A stretch of DNA of 64,000 nt, taken from the NCBI RefSeq assembly GCF_024437735.1, contig NZ_JANFQO010000005.1, forward strand, positions 248,001 through 312,000, given 5' to 3'. Position 1 is the first letter of the stretch; each line of letters begins with the position of its first letter. Below are positions 32,443 through 42,898 of the stretch, piece by piece. The notes below the pieces were generated by a model. It saw only the letters and a list, made by a program, of their open reading frames with translations. It did no database searches and had not been told where the DNA came from. This stretch comes from Tahibacter harae. GTDB taxonomy: Bacteria > Pseudomonadota > Gammaproteobacteria > Xanthomonadales > Rhodanobacteraceae. The position numbers and the translations under genes are program-made.

Positions 32443-35400
32443 ATGCGTCGAGTCTTGCGTGTGCTTTTGCTGCTTTGCCTGGCCTGTGCCGCCCAGGCGC
32501 AGACCCCGGCCGTTACGGCCGATCCGATTCCGCCGCTGCTGCGCGACTGGCGCGGCTGGGTGCTCAAGGACCTGGAATACCGCGCCTGCCCACTGTTGTC
32601 GGGCAGCGCCGCGGAGGACGCGGATGATTTCGTCTGCGCCTGGCCGGGCCGTCTCAACCTCGACGCCGATACCGGCGGCCTGCGCTTCAGCCAGCAATGG
32701 CGCGTGGATGCGCCCAGCTGGGTGGCGCTGCCCGGCGATGCGCAGAACTGGCCGCAGGATGTGCAGCTCAACGGCCAGGCCGCGCCCGTGCTGGACCACG
32801 AAGGCGCGCCGGCGCTGCGCCTGGGACCGGGCAGCTACCGCCTTGAGGGCCGCATAGGCTGGGTGCGCCGGCCGCAGCAATTGCGCGTGCCGCAGCAGAT
32901 CGCCCTGGTCGACCTGCGTGTGGACGGCAAGGCGGTGCTGCCGCTGGAGCGCAGCGGCGAGCAGCTCACCCTGGGCCGCGGCGAAGCGGCCGAGCCGGAG
33001 GCGGACGAAATCTCCATCGAAGTGTTCCGCCTGCTGGTCGACGATGTGCCCGCGCGGCTGGAAACCCGCCTGCGCCTGCATGTCTCCGGCCAGGCGCGCG
33101 AGGAAAGCGTAGGCCCGGTGCTGCCCGAAGGCTTCCTGCCGCTGGCCCTGAGCGGCGGCCTCACCGCGCGCCTGGGCAACGACGGCCGCCTGCATATCCA
33201 GGTGCAGCCGGGCGACTGGGATCTGGCCGTGCATGCGCGCGCGACCGCGCCGCTGGCCACGGTCGCCGCACCGGCCATAGAGGAACCCTGGCCGGAACAG
33301 GAAATCTGGAGCTTCCAGGCGCGGCCCTGGCTGCGCGTGAGCGGCGCCAGCGCCGATACGCCCATAGACCCGGCCCAGGCCGGCGTGCCGCAGGAATGGC
33401 GCGCGCTGCCGGCGTTCGCCGTAGCCGCCGCCGGTGTCCTGACGGTGGAGGAACGTTCGCGCGGCCTGTCCGGTGAAGACGGCAACCGGCTCAATCTGCA
33501 GCGCGAGGTGTGGCTGCAGTTCGACGGCAGCGGGCTGTACGCCAAGGACACCATCGCCGGCACCATGCACCGCGACTGGCGCCTGGACGTGGTCGCGCCC
33601 TACGTGCTGGAGCGCGCGCAAAGCCGCGGCGAAGGCCTGCTGGTGACCCGCTCCGGCGAAGGCCGCACCGGCGTGGAGCTGCGCGAGGCCGCCGTCTCGC
33701 TCAGTGCCGGCGTGCGCGTGGGCACACGCGGCGGTGCCTTGCTCATCGCTGGCTGGCAGCAGTCGTTCGATGCCATAGGCTGGAACCTGCACCTGCCCTA
33801 CAGCTACCGCCTGCTCGCCGCACCCGGCGCCGACCGCGCCGACGGCAGCTGGATCTCGCGCTGGACCCTGCTCGATGTATTCCTGGTCGCCGTCACCGCG
33901 CTGCTGGCCGCGCGCCTGCTCGGCTGGCTTGGCGGAGCGCTGGCCCTGGGCTATCTGGTGCTGGGCTATCACGAGCCGAATGCGCCGTTGTGGACATTGT
34001 TGCTGGTCCTGGCGCTGGGCCTGATCGCCCGGGCCCTGCCTGCAGGCAAATTGCGCAGCGTGGCGGGCGTGGGCGCGCTGGCGCTGGGTGTGCTGCTGGT
34101 CGTGCTCAGCCTGCCGTTCCTGGCGCAGCAGGTGCGCTATGCGCTGTATCCGCAACTGGAAGGACAAAGCGGCTGGGGGCCGAACGTGCAATACGAGGCC
34201 AAGCAGATGGAACCGCAGGCCGAAGGCGGAGCCGTCGCCTACGAGGCGGCGCCGGCTCCGGCGGCTCCGCCGCCGCCCGAGCCCAACCAGGCGACCGATA
34301 ACCTGGAGCAGGTCGAAGTGACCGGTTCGCGCATCAGCAAGGTCGATACGCAGACGGCCAGCCCGGCCTATCAGAAGAGCAAGGAACTTTCGCGCAGCCT
34401 GAGCAACCGCTTGCAGAACAACGCCGTGCAGCGCTATGCGCAGAACACCGTGATCCAGGCCGGCCGCGGCGAGCCGTCGTGGAGCTACGGCCGGGTCTAC
34501 CAGCTGGCCTGGAGCGGCCCGGTGCTGGCCGACCAGACCGTGCGCCTGGTGATCTCGCCGCCGTGGATGACGCGCCTGTTGCGCGTGCTGATGCTGGGCC
34601 TGCTGCTGGCCACCATCGCCGGCCTTGCGCGGCGCCTGTTCCAGGGCCGTTCGCCGCCGTCGGCCGCACGCGCGGCGGCGGCTTCCGTGCTGCTGCTGGG
34701 ACTGGCCGTGCTGCCCACGGCGCCGGTACTGGCGCAGGATGCGGTGCGCGCGGGCATTCCCGATGCCGCGCTGCTCACGCAATTGCGCGAACACCTGACC
34801 AAGACGCCCGAGTGCGCGCCGGACTGCGCCCGCGCCGCCCGTGTCGAGGTGAAGCTGGCCGGCGACGCGCTGGATCTGGCCCTGGAAGTCCATGCCGGCG
34901 AGCGCATCGCCGTGCCGCTGCCCGAGGTCGACGGCAGCGTCGCGCTGCAGGAAGTGCGCATCGACGGCGTCGCCGCCGAGACCGTGCTGCGCCACGAGGA
35001 GCAGGACTGGCTGGCGCTTCCGCGCGGCGTGCATCGCCTGGCGCTGGCCTACCGCGTGGTGGATTCCGACCACGTGGCGCTGAAATTCCCGCTGGCCCCG
35101 GCCGAGACCCAGCTGCTGCTGACTGGCTGGCAGGCCAGCGGCGTCAGCGAGAACCGCCTGCTCGGCGACACCGTCACCCTGAGCCGCGAACGTACCGCCA
35201 GCGCCGGCCCGGTCCGCGGCGGCGCACAGCAGTTCCCGCCCTATGTACAGATCGAACGCAACCTCGCCTTCGACCTGGAATGGCGCGTGCTGACCACCGT
35301 GCGCCGTCTTGCGCCGGCCGAGGGCGGCTTCTCGGTGCGCGTGCCGCTGCTGGAAGGCGAGCAGGTGATGAGTCCCGACACAAAGGTCGAAGCCGGCCAG

Positions 35401-36621
35401 GTGCTGCTGTCCTTCGGCGCCGACGCGGACGAAGTCAGCTGGAACAGCACGCTGGCGCGGCGCGACACGATCGAACTCGGCGCGCCGTCGCTGGCCGACC
35501 GCGCCGAAGTCTGGAGCGTGGTGCTGAGCCCGACCTGGCATGCGGATTTCTCCGGCGTACCCGAGGCCCGCGCGCAGGCGCCGGCGCAGCAGTGGATCCA
35601 CGAATTCCATCCGCTGCCCGGGGAAAAGCTGAGCATCGCGCTGTCGCGGCCCGAGGCCGAAGTCGGCAAGAGCATCGCCATCGACGATGTGCAGGTCACT
35701 ACGACGGTGAGCAAGCGCGCCACCGATACCTTGCTGGAACTGGCCCTGCGCAGCACCCAGGGCGGCGAGCACAGCATCCTGTTGCCGGCCGGCGCCGAGG
35801 TGATCTCGGTGGAGCAGGACGGCGTCGCGATCAACCTGCGTCCGCGCGAGGGCAAGCTCAGCCTGCCGGTGGTGCCGGGCAGCAAACGCTACAAAGTGCA
35901 ATTGCGCCAGGCGCAGGAGCTGGGCATCAGCGCGAAGACGCCGGCGTTCGACCTGGGGCTGGCCTCGGCCAATCTGCAGCTCACCATGAACCTGCCGCAG
36001 GACCGCTGGGTGCTGTTCACCTACGGTCCCGCGGTGGGCCCGGCGGTGCTCTACTGGGGCGAACTGGTGGTGATGATCCTGGTCGCCTGGGGCCTGAGCC
36101 GGCTGCGGCGCACGCCGCTGAAGCTGTGGCACTGGCTGCTGCTGGGCTTCGGCTTTTCCACGGCTTCGTGGATGGCCCTGGTCGTGGTGGCGGTCTGGCT
36201 GTTCCTGTTCGACTGGCGCGAGCGCTGGAATCCGGCCTCGGACGCCGCGTTCAACCTGTACCAGATCGGCATTGCCCTGTTCACCCTGCCGGCCATGCTG
36301 TGCCTGGTCGGTGCGGTGTATGCGGGCCTGCTCGGCGATCCGGACATGAGCGTCACGGGCAATTGGTCGTCGGCGCGCAACCTGCGCTGGTTTGCCGACC
36401 AGAGCGCCGCCGCGCTGCCCCAGGCCGGCGCCCTGACCCTGCCGCTGTGGCTGCACAAGCTGGCCATGCTGGCCTGGGCGCTGTGGCTGGCCTCGGCCCT
36501 GGTCGGCTGGCTGCGCTGGGCGTTCAGCGCCTGGAGCCGCGGCGGTTACTGGCGCCGCACCCTGAAGCCGCGCATCAGCATGCCGCCGGAACCGCCGGCG
36601 CCGCCGCCGGGCACGGCATGA
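32443..36621 (+). CDS. Giant exported/membrane protein of unknown family with an internal TonB-receptor-like motif
   Basis: About 1,392 residues with a signal peptide ([18 protein letters not shown]). I prefer ATG 32443 because GGAG precedes it; ATG 32431 is possible. A long beta-rich periplasmic region (to ~465) is followed by helices near 480-570, then a Pro/Glu-rich linker containing [20 protein letters not shown] (codons at 34303-34365), which closely resembles the start of TonB-dependent receptors. A further helix ([17 protein letters not shown]), a second hydrophobic stretch ending VLAQD, another large beta-rich region and a cluster of about six C-terminal helices follow. I recognise no family. 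Position after the NTT-like carrier and before prmC suggests a conserved neighbourhood rather than an accessory insert. Confidence 0.8.
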   Translation: MRRVLRVLLLLCLACAAQAQTPAVTADPIPPLLRDWRGWVLKDLEYRACPLLSGSAAEDADDFVCAWPGRLNLDADTGGLRFSQQWRVDAPSWVALPGDAQNWPQDVQLNGQAAPVLDHEGAPALRLGPGSYRLEGRIGWVRRPQQLRVPQQIALVDLRVDGKAVLPLERSGEQLTLGRGEAAEPEADEISIEVFRLLVDDVPARLETRLRLHVSGQAREESVGPVLPEGFLPLALSGGLTARLGNDGRLHIQVQPGDWDLAVHARATAPLATVAAPAIEEPWPEQEIWSFQARPWLRVSGASADTPIDPAQAGVPQEWRALPAFAVAAAGVLTVEERSRGLSGEDGNRLNLQREVWLQFDGSGLYAKDTIAGTMHRDWRLDVVAPYVLERAQSRGEGLLVTRSGEGRTGVELREAAVSLSAGVRVGTRGGALLIAGWQQSFDAIGWNLHLPYSYRLLAAPGADRADGSWISRWTLLDVFLVAVTALLAARLLGWLGGALALGYLVLGYHEPNAPLWTLLLVLALGLIARALPAGKLRSVAGVGALALGVLLVVLSLPFLAQQVRYALYPQLEGQSGWGPNVQYEAKQMEPQAEGGAVAYEAAPAPAAPPPPEPNQATDNLEQVEVTGSRISKVDTQTASPAYQKSKELSRSLSNRLQNNAVQRYAQNTVIQAGRGEPSWSYGRVYQLAWSGPVLADQTVRLVISPPWMTRLLRVLMLGLLLATIAGLARRLFQGRSPPSAARAAAASVLLLGLAVLPTAPVLAQDAVRAGIPDAALLTQLREHLTKTPECAPDCARAARVEVKLAGDALDLALEVHAGERIAVPLPEVDGSVALQEVRIDGVAAETVLRHEEQDWLALPRGVHRLALAYRVVDSDHVALKFPLAPAETQLLLTGWQASGVSENRLLGDTVTLSRERTASAGPVRGGAQQFPPYVQIERNLAFDLEWRVLTTVRRLAPAEGGFSVRVPLLEGEQVMSPDTKVEAGQVLLSFGADADEVSWNSTLARRDTIELGAPSLADRAEVWSVVLSPTWHADFSGVPEARAQAPAQQWIHEFHPLPGEKLSIALSRPEAEVGKSIAIDDVQVTTTVSKRATDTLLELALRSTQGGEHSILLPAGAEVISVEQDGVAINLRPREGKLSLPVVPGSKRYKVQLRQAQELGISAKTPAFDLGLASANLQLTMNLPQDRWVLFTYGPAVGPAVLYWGELVVMILVAWGLSRLRRTPLKLWHWLLLGFGFSTASWMALVVVAVWLFLFDWRERWNPASDAAFNLYQIGIALFTLPAMLCLVGAVYAGLLGDPDMSVTGNWSSARNLRWFADQSAAALPQAGALTLPLWLHKLAMLAWALWLASALVGWLRWAFSAWSRGGYWRRTLKPRISMPPEPPAPPPGTA

Positions 36622-36646
36622 GCGCCACCGCCACGCAGCCGGCCGC

Positions 36647-37489
36647 ATGAGCCGGCTGCGCGACAGCCTCGCCGCGGCGGCCGCGCGCCTGCCCGGCGAG
36701 GAAGCCCGGCTCGAAGCCGAAGTGCTGCTGCTGCATCTGCTGCAGCGGCCGCGCGCCTGGCTGTTCGCCCATGCCGACGACGAACTCGATGCGTGCGTGG
36801 CCGGACGCTACGAGGATCTGGTGCAGCGCCGCCTTGCCGGCGAGCCGGTGGCCTATCTCACCGGCGAACGGGAATTCTGGTCGCTGCCGTTGCAGGTGAA
36901 CGCGGCCACGCTGATTCCGCGCGCCGACACCGAGCGCCTGGTGGAACTCGCGCTGGAGCGCCTGCCGCTGGATCGCGCTGCCGCCGTCGCGGATCTGGGC
37001 ACGGGCAGCGGCGCGATCGCGCTGGCCATCGCGAAGGAGCGGCCGCGGGCGCAGGTCGTCGCGACCGACCGCAGTGCCGCGGCGCTGGCGGTTGCGGGCG
37101 GCAATGCGCGCAAGTTGTCCATTGGCAATGTTGAATTTGTGGAAAGCGACTGGTTCGCTGCTCTGCGGGGGCGCGTGTTCGATCTGATCGTGTCCAATCC
37201 GCCGTATATCGCGGTGCAGGATCCGCATTTGTCTCAGGGGGATCTGCGTTTCGAGCCCGTTGGCGCGCTGGCTTCCGGGGCGGACGGACTGGATGATCTG
37301 CGCCGCATCGTTGCTGGCGCCTGCCTCCATCTGCGGCCCGGCGGCTGGCTGCTGCTGGAACATGGCTATGACCAGGGAGAGGCGGTGCGCGCGTTGCTGA
37401 CGGCGGCGGGATTTGCGGACGTGGCGACGTGGCGGGATCTGGGCGGGCAGGAACGGGTGAGCGGGGGAAGAGCGGGGATCAAGGGTTAG
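36647..37489 (+). CDS. prmC: Release-factor glutamine N5-methyltransferase PrmC (HemK)
   Basis: A 280-residue SAM methyltransferase that methylates the Gln of the GGQ motif in RF1 and RF2 and so supports efficient termination of translation. The N-terminal helical domain (residues ~1-75, ending YLTGEREFW) is followed by the SAM fold: [14 protein letters not shown], the glycine loop [14 protein letters not shown] (116-129) and the catalytic NPPY at 184-187 ([10 protein letters not shown]). Length and domains match E. coli PrmC. The usual partner prfA is not in the window. Confidence 0.95.
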   Translation: MSRLRDSLAAAAARLPGEEARLEAEVLLLHLLQRPRAWLFAHADDELDACVAGRYEDLVQRRLAGEPVAYLTGEREFWSLPLQVNAATLIPRADTERLVELALERLPLDRAAAVADLGTGSGAIALAIAKERPRAQVVATDRSAAALAVAGGNARKLSIGNVEFVESDWFAALRGRVFDLIVSNPPYIAVQDPHLSQGDLRFEPVGALASGADGLDDLRRIVAGACLHLRPGGWLLLEHGYDQGEAVRALLTAAGFADVATWRDLGGQERVSGGRAGIKG

Positions 37490-37626
37490 GCGCGCAGGAT
37501 TTATTCCTGAGCTGGCGGGCGCTTGCGGGCGCTGGCTGCCTTGCGATTTGCGTTTTGAAGCTCCTGGTGCTTTATCGGCAAAAGCTCCGACGCCTTTGCA
37601 AACCCGTATCCCGAATCCCGTAAAAG

Positions 37627-37642
37627 TGTGATGTAAGTCACA
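37627..37642 (+). promoter_or_regulatory. Perfect CRP/Clp-type binding site
   Basis: TGTGATGTAAGTCACA matches the CRP core TGTGA-N6-TCACA at all ten defined positions, with A-rich flanking sequence on the left. Clp, the CRP homologue of Xanthomonadales, recognises the same core. It lies 137 bp after prmC and upstream of a non-coding stretch ending in a strong terminator, so an RNA gene is the most likely target. The dxs gene faces the other way and ends 690 bp further on. Confidence 0.75.
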
Positions 37643-37689
37643 GTCGACCCCTCGACTGCATCAACTGCCAACCGGCTCACACCTCACGG

Positions 37690-37884
37690 ACACGTCCCTG
37701 CCGGATCCGGAACATACGCTCCAGGCCACATGGCTGGTGTGGCCCCCGCGGTGGAGCGATTTACCGGCTCCAGTGCACAGCGACTGTCGTGAGGCAGGCG
37801 CGGCGGGACCCCAAGGCTTGGCGACCTTGTCGCTGCCAAACGGAACGTGCTCACAGCCCCCGCCTTGTGCGGGGGCTCTTTTTT
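37690..37884 (+). ncRNA. Candidate small RNA between prmC and dxs
   Basis: A protein-free stretch bounded by a CRP-type site upstream and an intrinsic terminator at the end. It contains local hairpins: GGCCACA (37724-37730) with TGTGGCC (37738-37744), and GGAGC with GCTCC a little further on. There are several GGA motifs, as in RsmA/CsrA-binding RNAs, but not enough to claim that class. The 5' end is a guess. It does not match 6S, SRP, RNase P or tmRNA features that I know. Confidence 0.5.
37855..37884 (+). terminator. Strong Rho-independent terminator
   Basis: AGCCCCCGC (37855-37863), loop CTTGT, GCGGGGGCT (37869-37877), then C and six T. A perfect 9-bp GC-rich stem with a T tract. The nearest upstream gene on this strand, prmC, ends 365 bp earlier, which argues for a separate transcript. 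Confidence 0.93.
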
Positions 37885-37980
37885 GGGCGTCCCGTTGCGA
37901 TCCTGTCGGGGCCCGGCAATGGATGTCTGAATCAGGGCCTGAACTGGCGTTTCGTCTGGCGATGGGCGATCCGGCGCCGG

Positions 37981-38208
37981 TTGTGGGTGTCCTGAATTGA
38001 GCTAATTCGTTGTTGTGACGGGCTAATCGTTGTGCTGCAGGGGGCGATTGCAGGCTGGAACGGAGGCGCCGCATCGTCTGCGGATTGTGGGTGTCCCGAA
38101 CCATCGTCCCGAACCATCGCCGTGCCGGAGTGGGACGGAGGCGCTGTGTCATCGGCGGATTGTGGGCGTCCTGAATTACCGGGCGGATTGTGGGTGTCCT
38201 GAATTACC
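37981..38208. repeat. Four copies of a GGATTGTGGGTGTCCTGAAT-type repeat
   Basis: The core GGATTGTGGG[TC]GTCC[TC]GAA[TC] occurs at about 37981 (first copy imperfect on its left side), 38082, 38157 and 38185. Copies at 38082 and 38157 are also preceded by a shared GGAGGCGC segment, giving a larger unit of about 70 bp. Related but more diverged copies lie at 51252-51420. The block is non-coding and close to the dxs 3' end. This and the sRNA account for most of the 846-bp gap; 37490-37620 and 38209-38335 hold nothing I can name. Confidence 0.75.
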
Positions 38209-38335
38209 TGCCCTCCCGAACGCCGCCCCGGCACTGCCACCCACACAATCGGCGCAGCAAGGCACGCCGCCAGCCGTCGCGGCACCAAGCGCTCGAATCG
38301 GTTCGGACGACGATCCGCCTCCGGTAGGCGAGGGA

Positions 38336-40234
38336 TCACCCCGCGCTGCGCAGCGGCGTCGTCTGGGTGCCGAGCAGGCTGGCGAAGCGTTGGCGGATGG
38401 CGCGGCGTATGCCGTCGCTGTCGATGCCGCTCTGGGCGAGCAGGTCTTCGCGGCTGGCGTGGTCCAGGAACAGGTCCGGCAGGCCCAGTTGCAGCAGCGG
38501 CTTGTCCAGGGCTTCCGCGGCGAGGAATTCGGCTACCGCGGAGCCGGCGCCGCCCTGTACGGCATTGTCTTCCACGGTGACGAAGGCGCTGTGGTTGCGG
38601 GCGAGCTGGCGCAGCAGTTCGGTGTCCAGCGGCTTGACGAAGCGCATATTGACCAGGGTCAGGTCCAGTTCGCGCGCGACCACCTCGGCCGCCGTCACCG
38701 GGCTGCCGAAGGCGAGCACGGCGATACCGCGGCCTTCGCGGCGCAGCTCGGCCTTGCCTATGGGCAGTTCGCTCAGGTCCGCCGGCACAGCCCGTCCCGG
38801 GCCGGTGCCGCGCGGATAGCGCACGGCGGCGGGGCCGGGGTGGCGGAAGCCGGTGCTGAGCATCTGGCGGCATTCGGCCTCGTCCGCCGGTGCCATCACC
38901 AGCATATTGGGGATGCAGCGCAGGTAGGAAAGATCGAAGCTGCCGGCGTGGGTGGCGCCGTCCGGGCCGACCACGCCGGCGCGGTCGATGGCGAAGGTAA
39001 CGTCCAGGTTCTGGATCGCCACGTCGTGGATCAGCTGATCGTAGGCGCGCTGCAGGAAGGTGGAGTAGATCGCCACCACCGGCTTGGCCCCTTCGCAGGC
39101 CATGCCCGCGGCCAGGGTCACCGCGTGCTGCTCGGCGATGGCGACGTCGAAATAGCGCTGCGGATATTCCTGCGAGAAACGCACCAGCCCCGAACCTTCG
39201 CGCATGGCCGGCGTGATGCCGTAGAGGCGCTCGTCCGCCGCGGCCATGTCGCACAGCCAGTCGCTGAAGATGTCGGTATAGGTCGGTTTGCCGGGCGCCT
39301 TCTTGACCAGTCCCTTGACTGGGTCGAACGGGCCGACGGCGTGGTATTCGATCTGCTCGGACTCGGCCGGCGCATAGCCCTTGCCCTTGGTCGTGACCAC
39401 GTGCAACAGCTGCGGCCCCTTGAGTTCCTTGACCGTGCGCAACGCATGCAGCAGGGCAGGGAGGTCGTGCCCGTCGATGGGCCCGGTGTAGTGGAAGCCC
39501 AGTTCCTCAAACAGGGTGGAGGGTACGAACATCCCCTTGGCATGCTCTTCCCAGCGGCGGAAGAAACGCCAGATGAACGAGCCCCGCGGCATCGCGGCCT
39601 TGGCCCGGTCGCGCAGCTGGTTCAGGCGCCGGCTGGACATCAGCCGCGCCAGCATCTTGCTCATGGCGCCGACGTTCTCGCTGATCGACATGCCGTTGTC
39701 GTTGAGCACGACCAGCATGTCGGGCTCGACATCGCCGCCATGGTTCAGGGCCTCGAAAGCCATGCCGGCCGTCGCCGCGCCGTCGCCGATCACCGCCACG
39801 ACCTTGCGCCCGTCGCCCTTGCGCTGCGCCGCGATGGCCATGCCGAGCGCGGCCGAGATCGAGGTGGACGAATGCCCCACGCCGAAGGTGTCGTACTCGC
39901 TTTCCTCGCGACGCGGGAACGGCGCCAGGCCATCCTTCTTCTTGACCGTGGTGATGCGGTCGCGCCGGCCGGTCAGGATCTTGTGCGGATAGCACTGGTG
40001 GCCCACGTCCCAGACCAGGCGGTCCCGCGGCGTGTCGAACAGGTAATGCAGGGCCACGGTCAGCTCGATCACCCCCAGCCCCGCGCCGAAATGCCCGCCG
40101 GAAGCCGCGACGGACTCGACCAGATAGGCACGCAGTTCCTGCGCCACGGCGGGCAGGTCTGCATCGGTCAGCTGGCGCAGGTTGGCGGGAGTGTCCAGCT
40201 TGGCGAGCAGCGGGTAGCGCTCAGAATCGATCAT
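38336..40234 (-). CDS. dxs: 1-Deoxy-D-xylulose-5-phosphate synthase
   Basis: A 632-residue thiamine-diphosphate enzyme that condenses pyruvate with glyceraldehyde 3-phosphate, the first step of the MEP isoprenoid pathway and a source for thiamine and pyridoxal. Family marks are [20 protein letters not shown] near the N-terminus, the TPP site [16 protein letters not shown] with [11 protein letters not shown], the transketolase pyrimidine-binding region [18 protein letters not shown], and a C-terminal transketolase domain ([20 protein letters not shown]). Full length compared with E. coli (620). It is transcribed alone from ATG 40234. Confidence 0.97.
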   Translation of the reverse strand: MIDSERYPLLAKLDTPANLRQLTDADLPAVAQELRAYLVESVAASGGHFGAGLGVIELTVALHYLFDTPRDRLVWDVGHQCYPHKILTGRRDRITTVKKKDGLAPFPRREESEYDTFGVGHSSTSISAALGMAIAAQRKGDGRKVVAVIGDGAATAGMAFEALNHGGDVEPDMLVVLNDNGMSISENVGAMSKMLARLMSSRRLNQLRDRAKAAMPRGSFIWRFFRRWEEHAKGMFVPSTLFEELGFHYTGPIDGHDLPALLHALRTVKELKGPQLLHVVTTKGKGYAPAESEQIEYHAVGPFDPVKGLVKKAPGKPTYTDIFSDWLCDMAAADERLYGITPAMREGSGLVRFSQEYPQRYFDVAIAEQHAVTLAAGMACEGAKPVVAIYSTFLQRAYDQLIHDVAIQNLDVTFAIDRAGVVGPDGATHAGSFDLSYLRCIPNMLVMAPADEAECRQMLSTGFRHPGPAAVRYPRGTGPGRAVPADLSELPIGKAELRREGRGIAVLAFGSPVTAAEVVARELDLTLVNMRFVKPLDTELLRQLARNHSAFVTVEDNAVQGGAGSAVAEFLAAEALDKPLLQLGLPDLFLDHASREDLLAQSGIDSDGIRRAIRQRFASLLGTQTTPLRSAG

Positions 40235-40489
40235 TTGCGGGTAAATCCGGACGGCAGGCCACTATTTTCGGCGACCAATGCGGCGGGGGCAAGGAAACAA
40301 ACTTGCAAAACAAGGGCAGGGGTGCGGCATGTTGACTCGGTTGGGGGCGGATCTGGGGCGGGGATTGCGATTCGGATTCGCAGGAGTGGGCTGTGGCGTT
40401 GGCTGGTGGCGCGGGGAAATCCCGGGGACTTTGCCCAGCACGTGCTGATGTGTTGTGGCGAAGACTGGACTCGCTGGCGACTGATGCGG

Positions 40490-40900
40490 CGCCCCCTCAC
40501 CCAACCCTCCCCCAAGCAAGCTTGGAGGAGAGGGCTTTGCGGTGTGGATTCTTGGGCGCTGAGGTTTGTTCCAACCGCTTTCGCCGTTCCCGTTGCGGTC
40601 GCGATAGCTGTTGCCCGGCTGTTGCCGTTGCTTCTGCGCACAGGGATGTGCGCCGCTCCACCGGGGCCCCATAAGCCGCGGCGAGGCGGCGTAGGAAAAG
40701 CCCGCGTACCGCGCGGGTCGCGCCCAGGGATGGGCGCGAGTCCGCTGCAGGGCCAGGATGGCCCTTCAGCGGACCCCGGAGCCGACTCGCGCAGCCGAAG
40801 GGCAGGATGCCCGTAGGCCGCGGCTTCTGGGGTGTGTTTTCTTTGCCTACTTTCTTTTGCACAAGCAAAAGAAAGTAGGTCGGCCGCCGCAGGCGGACGA
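40490..40900. repeat. Hairpin-rich intergenic repeat region of Xanthomonadales type
   Basis: Several inverted repeats in non-coding DNA: CCCTCCCCCAAG/CTTGGAGGAGAGGG (40505-40534, imperfect); CGCGCCC-AGGGAT-GGGCGCG (40720-40739); a long imperfect hairpin at 40741-40775; and a perfect 15-bp pair, CCTACTTTCTTTTGC (40846-40860) and GCAAAAGAAAGTAGG (40865-40879), with a 4-base loop. The last, with its surroundings, recurs in many Lysobacter-like genomes and yields spurious small-protein calls. The rest of the 40235-41061 gap shows nothing firm. Confidence 0.75.
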
Positions 40901-41061
40901 AACTGCTTTAACAGCTAAGCGCCACTGGCACACAAGATCCGCCAGCAAGTCCAACTATGTCGGGCGCCCGCGGATTGAAAAATAAATAAAGAATCAAACG
41001 GTTGCGAGCATATCAGAAGGTGGCTGCCACCCCAGAAAAACCACCGAAGGCCTGGAGGAAA

Positions 41062-41655
41062 TCAACTAACCCTCCTGTGCTTAGGCAAATGCCCCACCAG
41101 AAACTGCATCTGATCCGCCAGGATATTGCGATTGGAGAGAATCAGATGCTCCACCCAACTGGGCCGGTAAGGCACCGCCAGCAATGGCATCCCTGCCTGC
41201 TGCGGCGTCCTGCTGCCTTTCTTCACATTGCAGCTCAGGCAGGCGCTGACCACGTTCTCCCATTCGTCCAGCCCCCGCTTGGACAGCGGCAGCACGTGGT
41301 CGCGGGTCAGTTGCGTCTTGTGGAAATGCTGGCCGCAATACAGGCAAAGGTGCCGGTCGCGCGCGAACAATGCGGTATTGGTCAGCGCCGGGGCGGGATC
41401 GTAGCTGCCAGGACGGGCATGGCCGCGGCTGGCGACGATGGGGTGCAGGTCCAGTTGGCTTTGCAAGCCGGTTTCGCGGTTCATGCCGCCGTGGATGGTC
41501 AGGCAGGGATCGCCGAGGGTCCAGGCGACCGCGCCGCGCACATACAGGCAAACCGCATCCTGCCAGCTCATCCAGTCCAGGATGCGGCCGGTGGAATCCA
41601 ACGACAGCACGCGCGTCGTATGGATGTCGTTGCTGGTTCGGATAGCCCCGAGCAT
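41062..41655 (-). CDS. HNH endonuclease domain protein
   Basis: A 197-residue protein with a C-terminal HNH nuclease module. A zinc-binding pair at Cys104/Cys107 (LCLYCGQHF) is followed by the catalytic HNH core, Asp119-His120 (TRDHVLPLSKRG) and Asn134 (DEWENVVSACLSCN), and a second Cys pair at 139/142. The first ~95 residues have an Ile/Val-rich N-terminus and WMSWQDAVCLYVRGAV, as in widespread stand-alone proteobacterial HNH proteins. These nick or cut DNA; no restriction, phage or CRISPR partner is nearby, so a housekeeping or unknown role is as likely as defence. Confidence 0.9.
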   Translation of the reverse strand: MLGAIRTSNDIHTTRVLSLDSTGRILDWMSWQDAVCLYVRGAVAWTLGDPCLTIHGGMNRETGLQSQLDLHPIVASRGHARPGSYDPAPALTNTALFARDRHLCLYCGQHFHKTQLTRDHVLPLSKRGLDEWENVVSACLSCNVKKGSRTPQQAGMPLLAVPYRPSWVEHLILSNRNILADQMQFLVGHLPKHRRVS

Positions 41656-41770
41656 TCAGTCCTCCGTTCACGCCAACTGCGAAACGGGCGTTCCTGCCGC
41701 CGTAACTCCCTGATTGCGCGGGGAGCATAGCGGATTTCGCGGAGCATCGGGGGCAAATCGCTTGCAAGGC

Positions 41771-41797
41771 CCGGGCCGCGCTCTGGGCGCGGCCCGG
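41771..41797 (-). terminator. GC-rich hairpin after the beta-helix gene
   Basis: A perfect 11-bp stem, CCGGGCCGCGC (41771-41781) and GCGCGGCCCGG (41787-41797), around a 5-base loop, 13 bp beyond the stop of the beta-helix gene. There is no clean T tract, so termination is likely but may be weak. Confidence 0.55.
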
Positions 41798-41809
41798 CCG
41801 TGGCGTGGC

Positions 41810-42718
41810 TTACTCCAGGCCGACCGGGGTCGGCGGGGTGCTGAAGCCGTTGCCGATTACGCGGTTGTCACCGGTGGACTGGATCACGGCGCCGAAATTC
41901 GGCGACAGACCAGTGGCGTTGTTGAGTACCGAGCTGCGCGTCAAGGTCAAGATGGCGCCAGCGCCGGAAGCGTTCAGGCCGGTGCCCGTGCTGCCGCTGG
42001 CGACGCAATTGTCCAGGGTCATGGTCGCCGCGCCGGTCAGGTTGAAGCCCGACGAGGTGTTGTTGGCGGCGGTGGAATTACGCACCACCACCTTGGAGCG
42101 GGCCTTGGCCTGCACGCCGAAGCCGTTGCGGGAGAAATTGCTGCTGTCGATGAGGGCGTCCAGGCTGCCTGCCGCGCCCGGGGTCATGCCGATGCCGCCG
42201 CTGCCGGCGCCGCTGATGCTGGTATTGCGCACCACCAGCTGCGAGGCGATGTTGGTCGCCGCGTCTATGCCCAGCGTGGTGACGTTGGTGATGGTGACGT
42301 TTTCCACCAGCAATGACTTGCCGTTGAGGAAGCGTATGCCGTTCAGGCCGGTGCCCACGCCCTCGATGACGATATTGCGCAGGACGACGTTATCGTTCAC
42401 GCCGGCGTTGACGATGATGCCGTTGGTGCCGGCCGACAGGATGCTGGCCATGGTGCCGCCGCCATCGATGGTGATGGCCTTGGTTATGGTCACGGCGCCG
42501 TAGCCGGCCGGGTCGATCGCGTTGATGGTGCCGCCGGCCGCGGTCTTGGAAATGGCGCCGGCGAAGGTCTTGCATGGCGCGGTGCGGCTGCAGGGATTGA
42601 CGTCGTCGCCGACCCCCGAAACCCAGGTGCGGGTGGCCTGGGCATAGGCGGCGGAACTGAACAGGGTGCACAGCAGCAGCAGCGCGCACAGCTGGCGGAT
42701 CTTCGTGTAGATGGACAT
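41810..42718 (-). CDS. Secreted right-handed parallel beta-helix protein
   Basis: A 302-residue protein with a signal peptide (LCALLLLCTLFSSAAYAQ). The mature start RTWVSGVGDDVNPCSRTAPC with KTFAGAISKTAAGG is the standard opening of a widespread pectate-lyase-like bacterial family. Regular rungs of Asn/Val/Ile follow (TITKAITIDGGG, LRNIVIEGVG, VENVTITNV, LVVRNTSISG), the Asn-ladder pattern of parallel beta-helices. Catalytic lyase residues are not evident, so it may bind polysaccharide rather than cut it. A GGGG-rich site precedes the ATG. Confidence 0.85.
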   Translation of the reverse strand: MSIYTKIRQLCALLLLCTLFSSAAYAQATRTWVSGVGDDVNPCSRTAPCKTFAGAISKTAAGGTINAIDPAGYGAVTITKAITIDGGGTMASILSAGTNGIIVNAGVNDNVVLRNIVIEGVGTGLNGIRFLNGKSLLVENVTITNVTTLGIDAATNIASQLVVRNTSISGAGSGGIGMTPGAAGSLDALIDSSNFSRNGFGVQAKARSKVVVRNSTAANNTSSGFNLTGAATMTLDNCVASGSTGTGLNASGAGAILTLTRSSVLNNATGLSPNFGAVIQSTGDNRVIGNGFSTPPTPVGLE

Positions 42719-42898
42719 TGGGTAACCCCCCGGAATGGAAAAGCGACACCGCGCGCGGGCGCGGACCGTTCGTACGCAAGCAAGCGCAGAAAAGCTGTCG
42801 GAACTATTGCGGCAGCCGCCGGATTCCCGTTCCCGGCGGAAATCCGCCGCCGGATTGTATGCCCGGGCCGCGTCAGCGGCGTGAGGGAGTTTCCGGGG

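Noticed and set aside
32155-36648. A 1,497-codon minus-strand frame opposite the giant membrane protein
   Set aside because: Composition is His/Gln/Arg/Ala-rich, with no signal or start site; the plus strand has a signal peptide, helices and a proper start.
37690-37884. Identification of the candidate RNA as 6S, SRP RNA or an RsmZ-type RNA
   Set aside because: The known conserved cores of 6S and SRP RNA are absent, and the GGA motifs are too few and not clearly in loops.
37981-38208. Possible CRISPR array because of repeated GGATTGTGGG cores
   Set aside because: Spacing is irregular (about 24-100 bases), copies vary, and no cas gene is near; treated as a dispersed repeat.
41062-41655. HNH protein as part of a defence island
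   Set aside because: Neighbours are dxs, a beta-helix protein and intergenic repeats; no restriction, toxin or phage genes are adjacent.
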